In this document: piece by piece, positions 1-10,381 of the stretch
How the letters are laid out: every line of letters starts with the position of its first letter
How positions within the stretch are numbered: the first letter of the stretch is position 1
DNA from: Methylobacterium aquaticum
GTDB lineage: Bacteria; Pseudomonadota; Alphaproteobacteria; Rhizobiales; Beijerinckiaceae
Direction: 5' to 3'
Assembly: GCF_016804325.1 (NCBI RefSeq)
Contig: NZ_CP043627.1
Span: 557,501 to 602,500, forward strand
DNA length: 45,000 bases
Notes under the pieces: generated by a model
The model's database searches: none
What the model was told of the DNA's origin: nothing
What the model saw: only the letters and a program-made list of their open reading frames with translations
Translations under genes and position numbers: made by a program

Positions 1-1712
1 TCGAGGAGCTTGCGCTTGCGGGAGATGTCGCCGCCATAGCACTTCGCGGTGACGTCCTTGGACAGGGCCCGGATCGTCTCGCGGGCAATGATCTTGCCGC
101 CGATCGCCGCCTGGACCGGAATCTGGAACAGGTGGCGCGGGATCAGGTCCTTCAGCTTCTCGCACATGGCGCGACCACGGCTCTCGGCGCGGGTGCGGTG
201 GACCAGCATGGAAAGCGCGTCGACCGGCTCGGCATTGACCAGGATCGACATCTTCACGAGGTCACCCTCGCGGTAATCCGAGATATGGTAGTCGAATGAG
301 GCGTAGCCCTTCGAGATCGACTTCAGCCGGTCGTAGAAATCGAACACCACCTCGTTGAGCGGCAGGTCATAGACGACCATGGCACGCTTGCCGACGTAGT
401 TGAGGTCGATCTGCGTGCCGCGCCGGTCCTGGCACAGCTTGAGCACGCCGCCGAGATACTCGTCCGGCGTCATGATGGTGGCGCGGATCCAGGGCTCCTC
501 GATCGTGTCGATCTTCATCACGTCGGGCATGTCCGCCGGGTTGTGAAGCTCCTTCTTCTCCCCGTCGGACATGTTGAGGTGGTAGACCACGCTCGGCGCA
601 GTCGAGATCAGGTCAAGGTTGAACTCGCGCTCCAGCCGCTCCTGGATGATCTCGAGATGGAGAAGCCCGAGGAAGCCGCAGCGGAAGCCGAAACCGAGGG
701 CGGCCGAGGTCTCCATCTCATAAGAGAACGAGGCGTCGTTGAGCCGCAACTTGCCCATCGCGCCGCGCAGATTCTCGAAATCCGCGGCATCGACCGGGAA
801 CAGACCGCAGAACACCACCGGCTGCACAGGCTTGAAGCCCGGCATCGCCTCCTTGGTCTTGCGCTTGTCCTCGGTAATGGTGTCGCCGACGCGGGTATCG
901 GCGACTTCCTTGATCGAGCCGGTGAAGAAGCCGACCTCGCCGGGGCCGAGTTCGGCCATGTCCTGCATCTTCGGGCGGAATACGCCGAGGCGCTCGACGC
1001 CGTAGGCGGCATCCGCCCCCATCATGCGGATCGTCATGCCCTTCTTGAGCACGCCGTCGACGATGCGCACCAGCACGACGACGCCGAGATAGACGTCGTA
1101 CCAGGAATCGACCAGCAGCGCCTTCAGCGGCGCCGTACGGTCGCCCTTCGGCGGCGGCAGGCGGGTGACGATCGCCTCCAGCACCGCCTCGATGTTGACG
1201 CCGGTCTTGGCCGAGATCGGCACCGCGTCCTTGGCATCGATGCCGATCACCTCCTCGATCTGCTCCTTGACCCGGTCGGGCTCGGCCGCCGGCAGGTCGA
1301 TCTTGTTGAGGACCGGAACGATCTCGTGGTTGGCGTCGAGGGCCTGGTAGACGTTGGCCAGCGTCTGCGCCTCGACGCCCTGGGAGGCGTCGACGACGAG
1401 GAGCGAGCCCTCGCAGGCGGCGAGCGAGCGCGACACCTCGTAGGCGAAATCGACGTGGCCGGGAGTGTCCATCAGGTTGAGGACGTAGTCGCGCCCGTCC
1501 TGCGCCTTGTATTCCAGGCGCACGGTCTGCGCCTTGATGGTGATGCCGCGCTCCTTCTCGATGTCCATCGAGTCGAGCATCTGCTCGCTCATGTCGCGCG
1601 CCGCGACCGCCCCGGTGATCTGGATCAGCCGGTCGGCGAGCGTCGACTTGCCGTGGTCGATATGGGCGACGATCGAGAAGTTGCGGATGTTGTCGATGGG
1701 GGACGCGGTCAT
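1..1712 (-). CDS. lepA: Elongation factor 4 (LepA), 3' end beyond window
   Basis: Ribosome-bound translational GTPase that back-translocates or remodels stalled ribosomes. From the ATG at 1712 the protein opens with a G1 P-loop (AHIDHGKS, about residues 16-23). The switch II motif DTPGH lies near residue 85 and NKID (G4) near 138. The EF-G-like domains III and V follow. The LepA-specific C-terminal domain is reached (SRKRKLL), and the window edge removes roughly the last 30 residues. The reading frame is unbroken over 570 codons. Several long frames on the opposite strand are shadows of this gene. The upstream 260 bp holds no recognisable gene. Identification is very secure; only the 3' end is missing. 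Confidence 0.97.
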   Translation of the reverse strand, partial: MTASPIDNIRNFSIVAHIDHGKSTLADRLIQITGAVAARDMSEQMLDSMDIEKERGITIKAQTVRLEYKAQDGRDYVLNLMDTPGHVDFAYEVSRSLAACEGSLLVVDASQGVEAQTLANVYQALDANHEIVPVLNKIDLPAAEPDRVKEQIEEVIGIDAKDAVPISAKTGVNIEAVLEAIVTRLPPPKGDRTAPLKALLVDSWYDVYLGVVVLVRIVDGVLKKGMTIRMMGADAAYGVERLGVFRPKMQDMAELGPGEVGFFTGSIKEVADTRVGDTITEDKRKTKEAMPGFKPVQPVVFCGLFPVDAADFENLRGAMGKLRLNDASFSYEMETSAALGFGFRCGFLGLLHLEIIQERLEREFNLDLISTAPSVVYHLNMSDGEKKELHNPADMPDVMKIDTIEEPWIRATIMTPDEYLGGVLKLCQDRRGTQIDLNYVGKRAMVVYDLPLNEVVFDFYDRLKSISKGYASFDYHISDYREGDLVKMSILVNAEPVDALSMLVHRTRAESRGRAMCEKLKDLIPRHLFQIPVQAAIGGKIIARETIRALSKDVTAKCYGGDISRKRKLL

Positions 1713-1978
1713 CGTGAGGCTGTCTCCGGCGCGCAGGCGCTGCGATGCGCGGGGCGCACGGCGGTGGGGATAAGAGTGGACGGGAGATAGCAGCGGCACC
1801 CCGCCGCGCCAAGACGGCGGCCGGACGCACGCGATTCTTTGGGCGGGGGGTGGTGCGGGCGGCAAGCACGTCGGTCGTCACACGACGAGCCGACCTTCCA
1901 CCCCGGGATTGCCCCGTTTCTGGTTCTTGCTCACTTTGCGGGGATGGCGGCGGACTGACCCCGGCCGATGATGGGTGA
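1713..1978. other. Intergenic, no gene seen
   Basis: Upstream region of lepA leading into transposase remnants. No conserved coding frame, RNA gene or clear promoter could be identified by eye. Confidence 0.5.
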
Positions 1979-2326
1979 CCCACCGTCCTCGTCGTCGGTG
2001 GCCTGGGCATTCTCCTGGCCATCCCCGAGCGCCGCGTCGCACGGTTTGTCGAGCGACGCGAGGATCGCCTCGTCATCCCGATGCGACTGCACACAGCCGG
2101 CGGCCGGTGCCCCGGGTGCGGTCATGCGAGCCGGTCCGTCCATCGCCGCTACCACCGCCATCCCTCCGATCTGCCGCTGCCGGCATCGCAGACCAAGCTC
2201 CGCATCGAGGTGCGGCGGTTCTACTGCCTCAGCTCGACCTGCCGACGCCGCACGTTTGCACAGATGCCTACGGACCTCCGCGCACCGCGCGCCCGGCGAA
2301 CGCGTCGAGCACGATCGCCAGGGTAG
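1979..2326 (+). pseudogene. ISL3-family transposase remnant (N-terminal zinc ribbon)
   Basis: One open frame after a stop at 1976 reads into a typical ISL3 transposase N-terminus. It has a DRLVI-type strand, then CPGCGH, then a basic RSVHRRY segment, then a second cysteine pair in FYCLSSTCRRRTF. This is the four-cysteine zinc ribbon that precedes the helix-turn-helix and DDE domain in this family. The frame stops at 2324-2326, and no DDE catalytic region follows, so only the DNA-binding head survives. No start codon or terminal repeat could be assigned. It abuts a piece of a different transposase family. Confident that it is a transposase scrap; family assignment is good but made by eye. Confidence 0.75.
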
Positions 2327-2491
2327 AGGAACCCGGACCTGGTGGCGATGCGCGAGCAGCTGAGCCAGGAGGGCAAGCCGTTCAGGCTCGTGATGATCGC
2401 CTGTACGCGCAAGCGACTGGTCTTTGCCAAGACCGTGTTGCAGCGGGCACGGCCTGGACCGCCGGAGAGGCCGGCGGGCAAGGTCGCCTGA
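2327..2491 (+). pseudogene. IS110/IS902-type transposase remnant (C-terminus)
   Basis: A short frame directly after the ISL3 scrap encodes about 54 residues. It contains the pattern GKPFRLVMIACTRKRLVF followed by a short basic tail and a stop at 2489-2491. This is the usual end of IS110/IS116/IS902 transposases, where a conserved 'G(K)P-x-(K/R)-x-A-x-x-A-x-x-R(K/R)' helix closes the protein. The N-terminal DEDD catalytic domain is absent. Sitting flush against the ISL3 fragment, it suggests nested insertion and deletion. The following 260 bp up to 2752 shows no gene. Confidence 0.65.
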
Positions 2492-2752
2492 CGCATCGGA
2501 ACCAGGTCCCGCTGGCCGGCCATCGCCATCCGGTCGCGGGAGTAAAACCGAACCAAGCGATCTCACCTGCTGCTGGTGTTGCATGGGCAGGAATGTGGGC
2601 AAGGCGAAGCGTCGTCCATACTCCTGCCCAGCGCTGCCCGCCGCAAAATCATGCCGAAGCCGACCAGTCTAATGGTTGCTCGGGGTGGGGTTGAGAGTCG
2701 GATTGTCGGTCCTGCGCGAGGCTCGTCTGGACCCCTAATTGCGCGATGAACC

Positions 2753-3838
2753 CTACGCCCCCAACCGATCCGCGACGTCCTCGGCCAGCGACAGGCTCGA
2801 GGTCAGTCCCGGGCTCTCGATGCCGAAGAGATGCACCAGCCCTGGCAGCCCGTGCTCTGCCGGGCCGTCGATGAGGAAGTCGGCAGCCCCCTCCCCCGGG
2901 CCGGACAGCTTCGGGCGGATGCCGGCATAGTCGGGCACCAGCGCGCCGTCGGGAAGCGCGGGCCAGTAGCGGCGGATCGCGGCGGTGAACAGGGCACCGC
3001 GGCCGGGATCGACCTCGTAATCGGGCCCGCCGATCCACTCGACGTCGGGGCCGAAGCGCATCCGTCCGGCGAGATCGAGGGTGAGATGGATGCCCAATCC
3101 GCCCTCAACGGGCGCAGGATAAATCAGCCGCGAGAAGGCCGGCCGCCCGATGCAGCCGAAATAACTGCCCTTGGCGAGTACCAGCCGCGGCACCCGGGCC
3201 TCGGGATAGCCCTCGGTCGCCCGGGCGAGGCCTTGCGCGCCGAAGCTCGCGGCGTTCACCACGGCATCGACCGTGATCTCGTCCTCGCCGAAGCGCGCCA
3301 CCCAGCCCTCGGGCGAGCGGGCGAGGCGCGTGATCGGGGTGTTGAAGGCGAGCGCGCCGCCCGCCCCCTCGATGTCGCCTTGCAGCGCCAGCATCAGGGC
3401 GTGGCTGTCGACGATGCCGGTCTCGGTCGAGAGGAGCGCGGCGTTGCAGGTCAGGTTCGGCTCCAGGCGCCGCGCCTCCTCACCGTCGAGGAGCGACAGG
3501 CCCTCGACGCCGTTCTCGAGCCCTTGCGCGTGGATCGCCGCGATCTTCGCGCCCTCCGGCTCGGTCGCCGCGACGATCAACTTACCGATCCTGGCGTGCG
3601 GCACCCCGTGGCTCGCGCAGAAGGCGTAGAGCCGGCGCCGGCCCTCGACGCAGTGGCGCGCCCGGAGCGAGCCGCCGGGGTAGTACATCCCGGCATGGAT
3701 CACCTCGGAGTTGCGCGAGGACACGCCGGTCCCGATGCCGCCCTCGGCCTCCGCCACGATCACCTCGTGGCCGCGCAGGGCCAGTTCCCGACCGATCGCG
3801 AGACCGACAACCCCGGCACCGACGACGAGCACCATCAT
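2753..3838 (-). CDS. lhgO: FAD-dependent oxidoreductase, L-2-hydroxyglutarate oxidase (LhgO/L2HGDH) type
   Basis: 361-residue flavoprotein of the DAO superfamily, predicted to oxidise L-2-hydroxyglutarate to 2-oxoglutarate and pass electrons on through FAD. The N-terminus has the FAD dinucleotide-binding loop GAGVVG (residues 7-12). It is followed by the family signature SRNSEVIHAGMYY near residues 42-54 and, near the end, the second FAD contact region around GIRPKLSG and GIESPGLTSS. The start was placed at the ATG at 3838 because a strong ribosome site (GGAGGAG) sits just upstream; the frame stays open further but is unlike the family. It stands alone, with mobile-element debris on both sides. 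Substrate is inferred from the family; related 2-hydroxy acid oxidases are possible. Confidence 0.85.
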   Translation of the reverse strand: MMVLVVGAGVVGLAIGRELALRGHEVIVAEAEGGIGTGVSSRNSEVIHAGMYYPGGSLRARHCVEGRRRLYAFCASHGVPHARIGKLIVAATEPEGAKIAAIHAQGLENGVEGLSLLDGEEARRLEPNLTCNAALLSTETGIVDSHALMLALQGDIEGAGGALAFNTPITRLARSPEGWVARFGEDEITVDAVVNAASFGAQGLARATEGYPEARVPRLVLAKGSYFGCIGRPAFSRLIYPAPVEGGLGIHLTLDLAGRMRFGPDVEWIGGPDYEVDPGRGALFTAAIRRYWPALPDGALVPDYAGIRPKLSGPGEGAADFLIDGPAEHGLPGLVHLFGIESPGLTSSLSLAEDVADRLGA

Positions 3839-3887
3839 CGGCCGCTCCTCCCTCTGATTCTTCGTTCGGTCTTGTAGAATCGGGATA

Positions 3888-3952
3888 GGAGGCAGTCCAT
3901 GTGGACTGCACGCCTCCTGCACCACCCGGCATGCGGGTCCGCACCGGGCGGT
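3888..3952 (-). other. Paired hairpins resembling a group II intron 3' end
   Basis: Read on the minus strand, a long hairpin comes first (3952-3921). It has a 9-bp lower stem with one mismatch, a two-base bulge on the 3' side, then a TGCG/CGCA upper stem. Three bases later a second hairpin follows (3917-3889), with arms GGAG/CTCC and GCAGTCCA/TGGACTGC, and then TATCCCGAT. This domain V/domain VI-like layout recalls intron ends that follow maturase genes. The apical loop is not the usual GNRA, so the call is tentative. Confidence 0.35.
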
Positions 3953-3966
3953 TCGAGGAGGTGAGG

Positions 3967-4110
3967 TCAGGCGAGACGGGGCAGGCCGAGCTTGTCCATC
4001 CAGGCCGGGGTCAGATCCCATCCGGGCTTGGCGCCGCCGATGCGGACGAGGTCCTCGAGGAGCACGAGATCGTCTCGGTCAGCACTCCTCGGCCAACGGG
4101 CTTCTATGCG
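3967..4110 (-). pseudogene. Possible truncated maturase/RT C-terminus or unknown ORF fragment
   Basis: About 48 residues in one minus-strand frame end at a TGA (3967-3969), just before the hairpin pair at 3888-3952. The end reads GLPRLA after a run rich in acidic and hydrophobic residues. Some group II intron reverse transcriptase proteins end in a similar 'GLP-x-L' motif shortly before domain V, which is the only reason to connect the two. No upstream catalytic domain is present. The next 190 bp to the rmd stop holds nothing recognisable. It could equally be the tail of an unrelated gene. Confidence 0.3.
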
Positions 4111-4305
4111 CCGACGGTTGTTCGGGACGAGACAACGATTCGGGCCTAGATCAGGCAGCAGGAGAAGTCAGAGGAGCGCTTGAACCAGTTGAACCTCTGG
4201 CGCTGAACGCCACCGTCAGGTGACCCGTTGAGCCGTGACCGTGTTGGCGCTCCCCTCCTGCCGCTTTGAGCGCCTCCCATCGTGACGCCCTCCGCTTTGC
4301 AGGAG

Positions 4306-5282
4306 TTATTTACCGTTTATAGCTTGAAATCGGCCTCTAGCATAGCCCATTAAATCGTCGAGTGTTTTCGACCACGCAACTTCGGGCACCCAACCGGTGA
4401 CCCCTTGTAGGAGACCTGAACTACCCGCCGCGACTGGGATTTCGCTCGGCCTGAGACGACTCGAATCGACTTCGACCTCGAACGAAACTTGCGATCGCTG
4501 CCTGAAAGACGTGAGCAAATCTTCTATTGCACGCATCTTTCCACATGCAATATTAAAAATCGCACCTCCCGCTATCCGGTCTGATGCCTCTATGACACCG
4601 ACGTAGGCTCGGACTACATCCCTTACGTCGAGGAACTCGCGTTTTGCTGTCAAATCGCCGACCTTGAGACAGGGAGGAGCGAGGCCACATTCAATCCGCG
4701 CGATCTGACATGCAAAGGACGGTGCCACGAAGCGTTCGTCCTGCCCGGGACCCGTGTGGTTGAACGGTCTGAGGACAATGAGATGACCACGACCACTTCC
4801 CAGGATATCCTGCAGGATCTGTTCGCCAATCCATTTCGATCTACCGTAGGGACTTACCGGATCCGGCGAAGCCGTCTCGTCGAGAGGTTGACCTGACAGG
4901 AATGCACGGCCGTATATTTCGCTTGAGCTGACAAATATAAATGCCGCCCCCGCGCCTCCGACATCGCAGCTTGAGCGAGATTCAAAAGACCGCCGACATT
5001 GGCCTGCCACGTCTCTGCGACAGCGTATCCGCCCTGCTTCACCGAAGCTTGAGCTGCCAGATGCAGAATGTGAGTCGGCGCAAAATCTGCAATGCATTTG
5101 CGCAAAGCCGACTTGTCAGATAAGTCGATAACCTGAAAATCGGCTTCGGCGTGGGACGGATTGGCAGTCCGTCCTATTCCTAGAAGGGCACTGTCCCCGC
5201 ACAACTTTGATCGAAGCGCCGCCATCGCGTAACGCCCGACAAAGCCGGCGGCTCCGGTGACGAGTACGCGATGGGAGCGCAT
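4306..5282 (-). CDS. rmd: GDP-4-dehydro-6-deoxy-D-mannose reductase (frameshifted)
   Basis: Extended SDR that would reduce GDP-4-keto-6-deoxy-mannose to GDP-D-rhamnose. The NAD(P) loop GAAGFVG is at residues 10-16 and HLAAQAS near 74-80. The catalytic serine region VSSSEIYG follows, then the YxxxK pair (YGRSK, near 146-150) and the RPFNHTGPGQ motif typical of Rmd. The frame breaks at the C5 run at 4947-4951. The N-terminal part is open from 5282 and the C-terminal part continues one frame over. Adding one base to the run joins them into a normal 325-residue protein with no other defect. It starts 9 bp after the gmd stop, so it is the last gene of the fcl-gmd-rmd row. Either a sequencing deletion or a very recent mutation. 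Confidence 0.8.
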
Positions 5283-5291
5283 TGGCTTATT

Positions 5292-6689
<1,398 letters not shown>

Positions 6690-7625
6690 TTAATGATTTA
6701 GAACGAAATCTTCATACGCATTTTTAATGCCGTCCTGAATCTTTATTTTGCCCTCCCAACCTAAATCACTAAGCCGGCTTGAGTCCATAAGCTTTCTCGG
6801 AGTTCCGTCGGGCTTGCTTTGGTCGAACGTCAGTTTTCCTTTAAATCCGACAATATCAGATATGAGAACGGCCAAATCATAAATACTGATTTCTTGCCCC
6901 GAACCGACATTAATATGTTCATATTCTGAGTAATTAGCCATAAGATAAAAAAGTGCATCTGCCAAATCGTCAACATGCATAAATTCTCTGAGAGGCTTTC
7001 CAGACCCCCATACGACCACTTCATTCATAGATTGAGTTTTTGCTTCATGGAATTTTCGTATCAATGCCGGTATGACATGACTTGTGTGAAGATTATAATT
7101 ATCTCCCGGGCCATACAAATTTGTAGGCATTGCTGAGATGTAATCTACGCCATGCTGTTTACGATAGGCTTGGCACATTTTAATGCCGGCAATTTTAGCA
7201 AGGGCATACCATTCATTTGTTGGCTCCAAAGGACCTGTAAGCAAGGCGGACTCAGTTATCGGCTGTGCTGCGAACTTCGGATATATACAAGATGAACCAA
7301 GAAACATGAGTTTATTTACGCCCTCATGAAAACTTCCATTTATTATGCTGCTGGAAATAGCAATATTGTCATGTATGAAATCTGCCGGATAGCTGTCGTT
7401 TGCGAGAATTCCTCCTACTTTTGCAGCGGCAATGATTACCGCATCAGGCTTATGATCTTTAAGCCATTGGCGAACAGTAATAGGGTTTCTAAGATCGAGT
7501 TCGTCGCGGGAAGCAGTCAGAATTGTACAATTTTCTTGCTGAAATCTGCGCACCAAAGCTGATCCGACCATACCTCTATGGCCGGTTATCCAAACTTTCT
7601 TTCCTGAAACGATGAAATTCGACAT
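6690..7625 (-). CDS. fcl: GDP-L-fucose synthase
   Basis: 311-residue SDR (WcaG/Fcl) that epimerises and reduces GDP-4-keto-6-deoxy-D-mannose to GDP-L-fucose. It shows the NADP loop GHRGMVG (residues 15-21) and the active-site stretch GSSCIYP (110-116). The catalytic Tyr140/Lys144 lie in WYALAK, and MPTNLYGPGDNY follows at about 160. Length is normal for the family. ATG at 7625 is preceded by AGGAGGG, a strong ribosome site. Base composition is strikingly AT-rich for this window, unlike gmd and rmd, so this gene was probably acquired separately. It competes with rmd for the same Gmd product. Confidence 0.95.
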   Translation of the reverse strand: MSNFIVSGKKVWITGHRGMVGSALVRRFQQENCTILTASRDELDLRNPITVRQWLKDHKPDAVIIAAAKVGGILANDSYPADFIHDNIAISSSIINGSFHEGVNKLMFLGSSCIYPKFAAQPITESALLTGPLEPTNEWYALAKIAGIKMCQAYRKQHGVDYISAMPTNLYGPGDNYNLHTSHVIPALIRKFHEAKTQSMNEVVVWGSGKPLREFMHVDDLADALFYLMANYSEYEHINVGSGQEISIYDLAVLISDIVGFKGKLTFDQSKPDGTPRKLMDSSRLSDLGWEGKIKIQDGIKNAYEDFVLNH

Positions 7626-7921
7626 TTAATTCCCTCCTGGGTTCAGATTCCGATCTATCACAATCTGAGGTTGGTCATGGCACTGCGGTCACTGATTATT
7701 ACGATTCTGGTACTCCTAGCAAGAGGTGACATTTATTCAATCGAACGCTCAATCAGGGCCAGGTCATGGTGCGTGCAGTTCCGTCGAGTAGGCCCTATCC
7801 CGTGAAGTGGTGTCACTGCTTGAGAGCGGGAGGGCCCACCTGCGCACCTTCAGCTCGACTTCGACCGTTCCGGGCTTCGAGGGTGGGTTGGCCGGCGCTG
7901 TTTCGACCAAGAGACACCGCT
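7626..7921. other. Intergenic boundary between AT-rich island and GC-rich DNA
   Basis: About 300 bp upstream of fcl. Composition changes from AT-rich to GC-rich around 7750-7800, just ahead of the transposase remnant. The fcl promoter should lie here, but no clear -35/-10 pair was identified. Confidence 0.4.
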
Positions 7922-8690
7922 ATGTCCGGCCTGCCCGCCAGTTTCGCCGGCCTCATGCTGATCGTCACGCCACGCTTCATCCACCATACCTGGCGGCACG
8001 CCGAGATCCTGCTCCTGGGCGCCATTCTAGCCCTGGGGCGACGCGCCTTGGCCAGCCTGCTGCGGATCATGGACGACGCCCACGGGCGCCACTCAGTAAC
8101 TTCCACCGCATCCTCAAACGCGCCGCTTGGTCACCCCCGTTCCGGCATCCGCATCCCGTCCGGACACCTGATCTCGGCGTCCGCACCGCTTGGCCCAGTG
8201 GTGCCGGGCCTCGACGATACGTTCGAGCCACGCTGCGTAAGCGCATCAAGACCCGCGGCATCTACCGTGATCCAGCGCGCTCCGCCGATAGCCTCTATCA
8301 AGACCAGCGGGCTCGCTGACTCAGTTTGATGCTGCTGACGCCCTTTTCCTCGGCTCATCGGATCTGGGCCCTACCGCTCCTCACCGCCCCCGTCCTCGCT
8401 GAGCGCGCATACCGCGAGTAAGGCTGCCGCCACAAGCCTCTGATCGAGATCGGGCGCCAGATCATCCTCAACGCCCGGCACTGGCTGCCAGGGCGCGATC
8501 TCGTACTGGTTGCCGGCAGCGGCTTTGCGGCCCTCGCCTTCCTCGGCGATCTAAATTGCAGGAGCATGACGTTGATCACGTATTCGTGCGCGTCGACGCG
8601 GCGCGCTACAATCCAGCCCCGCACCGCCGCCGGGCATGATCGAGCCCCCCGCACCAGGGGCCCGCGGCCTTCAACCCTGGGGTAAGTTCT
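7922..8690 (+). pseudogene. Decayed DDE transposase (IS701/IS4-like)
   Basis: Pieces of one transposase can be followed across all three frames. The first is a hydrophobic N-terminal segment with HAEILLLGAILALGRR (7922 onward). SNFHRILKRAAWS and GLDDTFEPR follow; the latter holds the first catalytic Asp of the DDE fold. TRGIYRDPARS comes next, then LMLLTPFSSAHRIWALPLLTA, then HKPLIEIGRQ, and GRDLVLVAGSGFAALAFL where the second Asp region should be. At least three frameshifts and internal stops (near 8422, 8551) make it non-functional. The expected C-terminal third is missing after about 8690. It marks the edge of the sugar-nucleotide island. The family name is by eye; DDE transposase is certain. 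Confidence 0.75.
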
Positions 8691-8815
8691 CGCGGCCAGT
8701 CAGATTGCGTTCCGCTTCGTTCTCCTCCACCTGCGCTTCTGGATTCCGGGCTCCGCTGCGCGGCCCCTGAATGACGCGGTGAGTTCGAGATCTGTAGAGC
8801 CCGATCGAATAAGGT

Positions 8816-9402
8816 TCAGACGTCGTAGTCGCCCGGGGCGATGTCGGCGCTGCGCAGGAAGATCTGGAGGGCGGGCTGCATCGAGCGGTGCAGCCGGGCC
8901 GGATCCTCGGCCGGGGCGCCGCCGAGCGCGTGGGTCATCGCCTCCTCCAGGGAGCCCGGCCCATAGGGGGCCTGCGCATCCACCGCCGGGACGCCTCTGC
9001 CTGCATCCCAGCCCATGGCGAGGCGGCGGATCAGGGCGATGTGCTCGGGTCCGACCTCGAACACGATCTGCTCCGGCGAGGTGCCGGCTGCCTCGTCGCG
9101 GAACACGTCGGAGACGTGGGACAGGTCGAGCTTGGTCAGCGGGTTGTGGTAGCTGTAGCGGCCCGGCTTGAGTTCGGCATGGCGCAGGAAGGCGACCAGC
9201 GCCTCGCCCACCGCCCGGTGCTCCTCCGCCGCGCCCTCGTCGTCGCCGGTGACGTTGGCGATGTCGCCGTCGCGGTCGAGGCTGCCATAGGGCGCGTCCG
9301 GGTGGATCACCGGGGCCCCTGCCCCGCCGGGTCCCAGGCCACGACCAGCCGCCGGATCAGGGCGATGCGCTCAAGCGTGATCTCGGTGGTGCGGCTGGTC
9401 AT
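8816..9402 (-). CDS. Unrecognised protein of two tandem copies of an ~80-residue domain (frameshifted)
   Basis: I do not recognise this family. From ATG 9402, 27 codons read in one frame; the rest continues one frame over to the stop at 8816. The two join if one base is added to the C run at 9316-9319. The alternative is a shorter protein starting at GTG 9310. The joined product of about 195 residues is an internal duplication. Copy 1 has IALIRRL, then WD, then APYG, then ALVAFLRHAELKPGRY. Copy 2 has IALIRRL, then WD, then APYG, then ALQIFLRSADIAPGDY. No signal peptide or membrane span is seen, and both copies are acidic and look soluble. It stands alone between a dead transposon and a repeat, so context gives no function. 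Confidence 0.6.
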
Positions 9403-9484
9403 CGATGGGTCTCCGTGCGGAGCCCTCTGTAGAGCATCGGGGGGATGGGGGGGAGTCTTGCACCGACGCCCCTTCAAATCATCC

Positions 9485-9622
9485 CACCCACGACCTTATC
9501 CTGAGGTGCGACCACCGGGAGCCTCGAAGGAGGGCTCCAGGAATCGCGGCGACTTCTGGAGCCCTCCTTCGAGGTCAGTCGATCGAAGATCGACTGACAC
9601 CTCAGGATGAGGTCGTGGGTTG
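9485..9622. repeat. Long palindromic dispersed repeat, copy A
   Basis: Outer arms CCCACGACCT...GAGGTG (9486-9507) and CACCTC...AGGTCGTGGG (9598-9619) pair at 21 of 22 positions. Inside are a GGAGGGCTCC/GGAGCCCTCC arm pair and a palindrome around GATCGAAGATC. Closely related copies occur at 19915-20052 and, half-length, at 16629-16712. This copy lies downstream of livF. Confidence 0.85.
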
Positions 9623-9673
9623 GAAAGAAAAAGAGATACACGCAGGCCAGACAACCCTCAGACCTCGCGATCC

Positions 9674-10381
9674 TCAAATCCCCAGATAAACCCGCCTCAC
9701 CTCCGGATCGTCCCGCAGCGTCGCCGCCGGGCCCGAGAGCATCAGCCGCCCGGTCTGGAGCACGTAGGCCCGGTCGGCGATGCCCAGCGACTCGGCCAGG
9801 CGCTGCTCGACCAGGAGGATTGTGGTGCCCGAGGCGCGGATCGCCTCGATGGCGGAGAAGATCTCGTCGACGAGCTTGGGCATGATGCCCTGCGAGGGCT
9901 CGTCGAGCATCAGGAGGCGCGGCCGGGTCATCAGGGCGCGGCCGATGGCGAGCATCTGCTGCTCGCCGCCCGAGAGGGTGCCGGCGCGCTGCGGCAGGCG
10001 CTCCTTCAGGCGGGGGAACAGCGAGAAGACGCGCTCCAGCGGCGCCTCGCGGTCGGCTTCCTTGCGGTGGAGATAGCTGCCGAGCCGCAGGTTGTCGGCG
10101 ACGGAGAGGCGCGGGAACAGCCGCTTGTTCTCCGGCACGTAGGCGATGCCCTTCGCCGTGATGGCGTGGCCCGGCAGCCCGTCGATGCGGGCGCCGTCGA
10201 ACACCACCTCGCCGGATTTCGGCCGCTCCATCCCGGCGATGGATTTGAGCAAGGTCGACTTGCCGGCGCCGTTGGCGCCCGCCACGACGACGATCTCGCC
10301 GGTCTCGACCTCGATCGAGACGCCCTGGATGGCCAACAGGCCCTGATAGGCGGTGGAGAGCCCGCGGACCTCAAGCAGCAC
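9674..10381 (-). CDS. livF: Branched-chain-type ABC transporter ATP-binding protein LivF
   Basis: 235-residue ABC ATPase, one of the two energy-coupling subunits of the adjacent HAAT-family importer. Walker A GANGAGKS is at residues 35-42, the ABC signature LSGGEQQ at 136-142 and Walker B LLMLDEP at 156-162. Size and the N-terminal [12 protein letters not shown] pattern fit LivF. Translation starts at GTG 10381 and overlaps the end of livG by 11 bp, showing tight coupling. It is the last gene of the operon that begins with the binding protein at 14545; the palindromic repeat lies downstream. The substrate is not fixed by this subunit. Confidence 0.93.
   Translation of the reverse strand: MLLEVRGLSTAYQGLLAIQGVSIEVETGEIVVVAGANGAGKSTLLKSIAGMERPKSGEVVFDGARIDGLPGHAITAKGIAYVPENKRLFPRLSVADNLRLGSYLHRKEADREAPLERVFSLFPRLKERLPQRAGTLSGGEQQMLAIGRALMTRPRLLMLDEPSQGIMPKLVDEIFSAIEAIRASGTTILLVEQRLAESLGIADRAYVLQTGRLMLSGPAATLRDDPEVRRVYLGI

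Noticed and set aside
543..1790. Long open frame opposite lepA
   Set aside because: It lies wholly antisense to an unmistakable lepA; its Arg/Asp/Leu-rich product is what GC-rich codon bias gives on the opposite strand.
1960..1985. Shared GATGGGTGACCC string at 1968-1980 and 29089-29101
   Set aside because: Only about a dozen bases are alike and the flanks differ; not enough to call a repeat or insertion end.
9403..9673. Possible CRISPR-like repetition next to livF
   Set aside because: The repeated strings are inverted arms of one palindromic element, not direct repeats with regular spacers.
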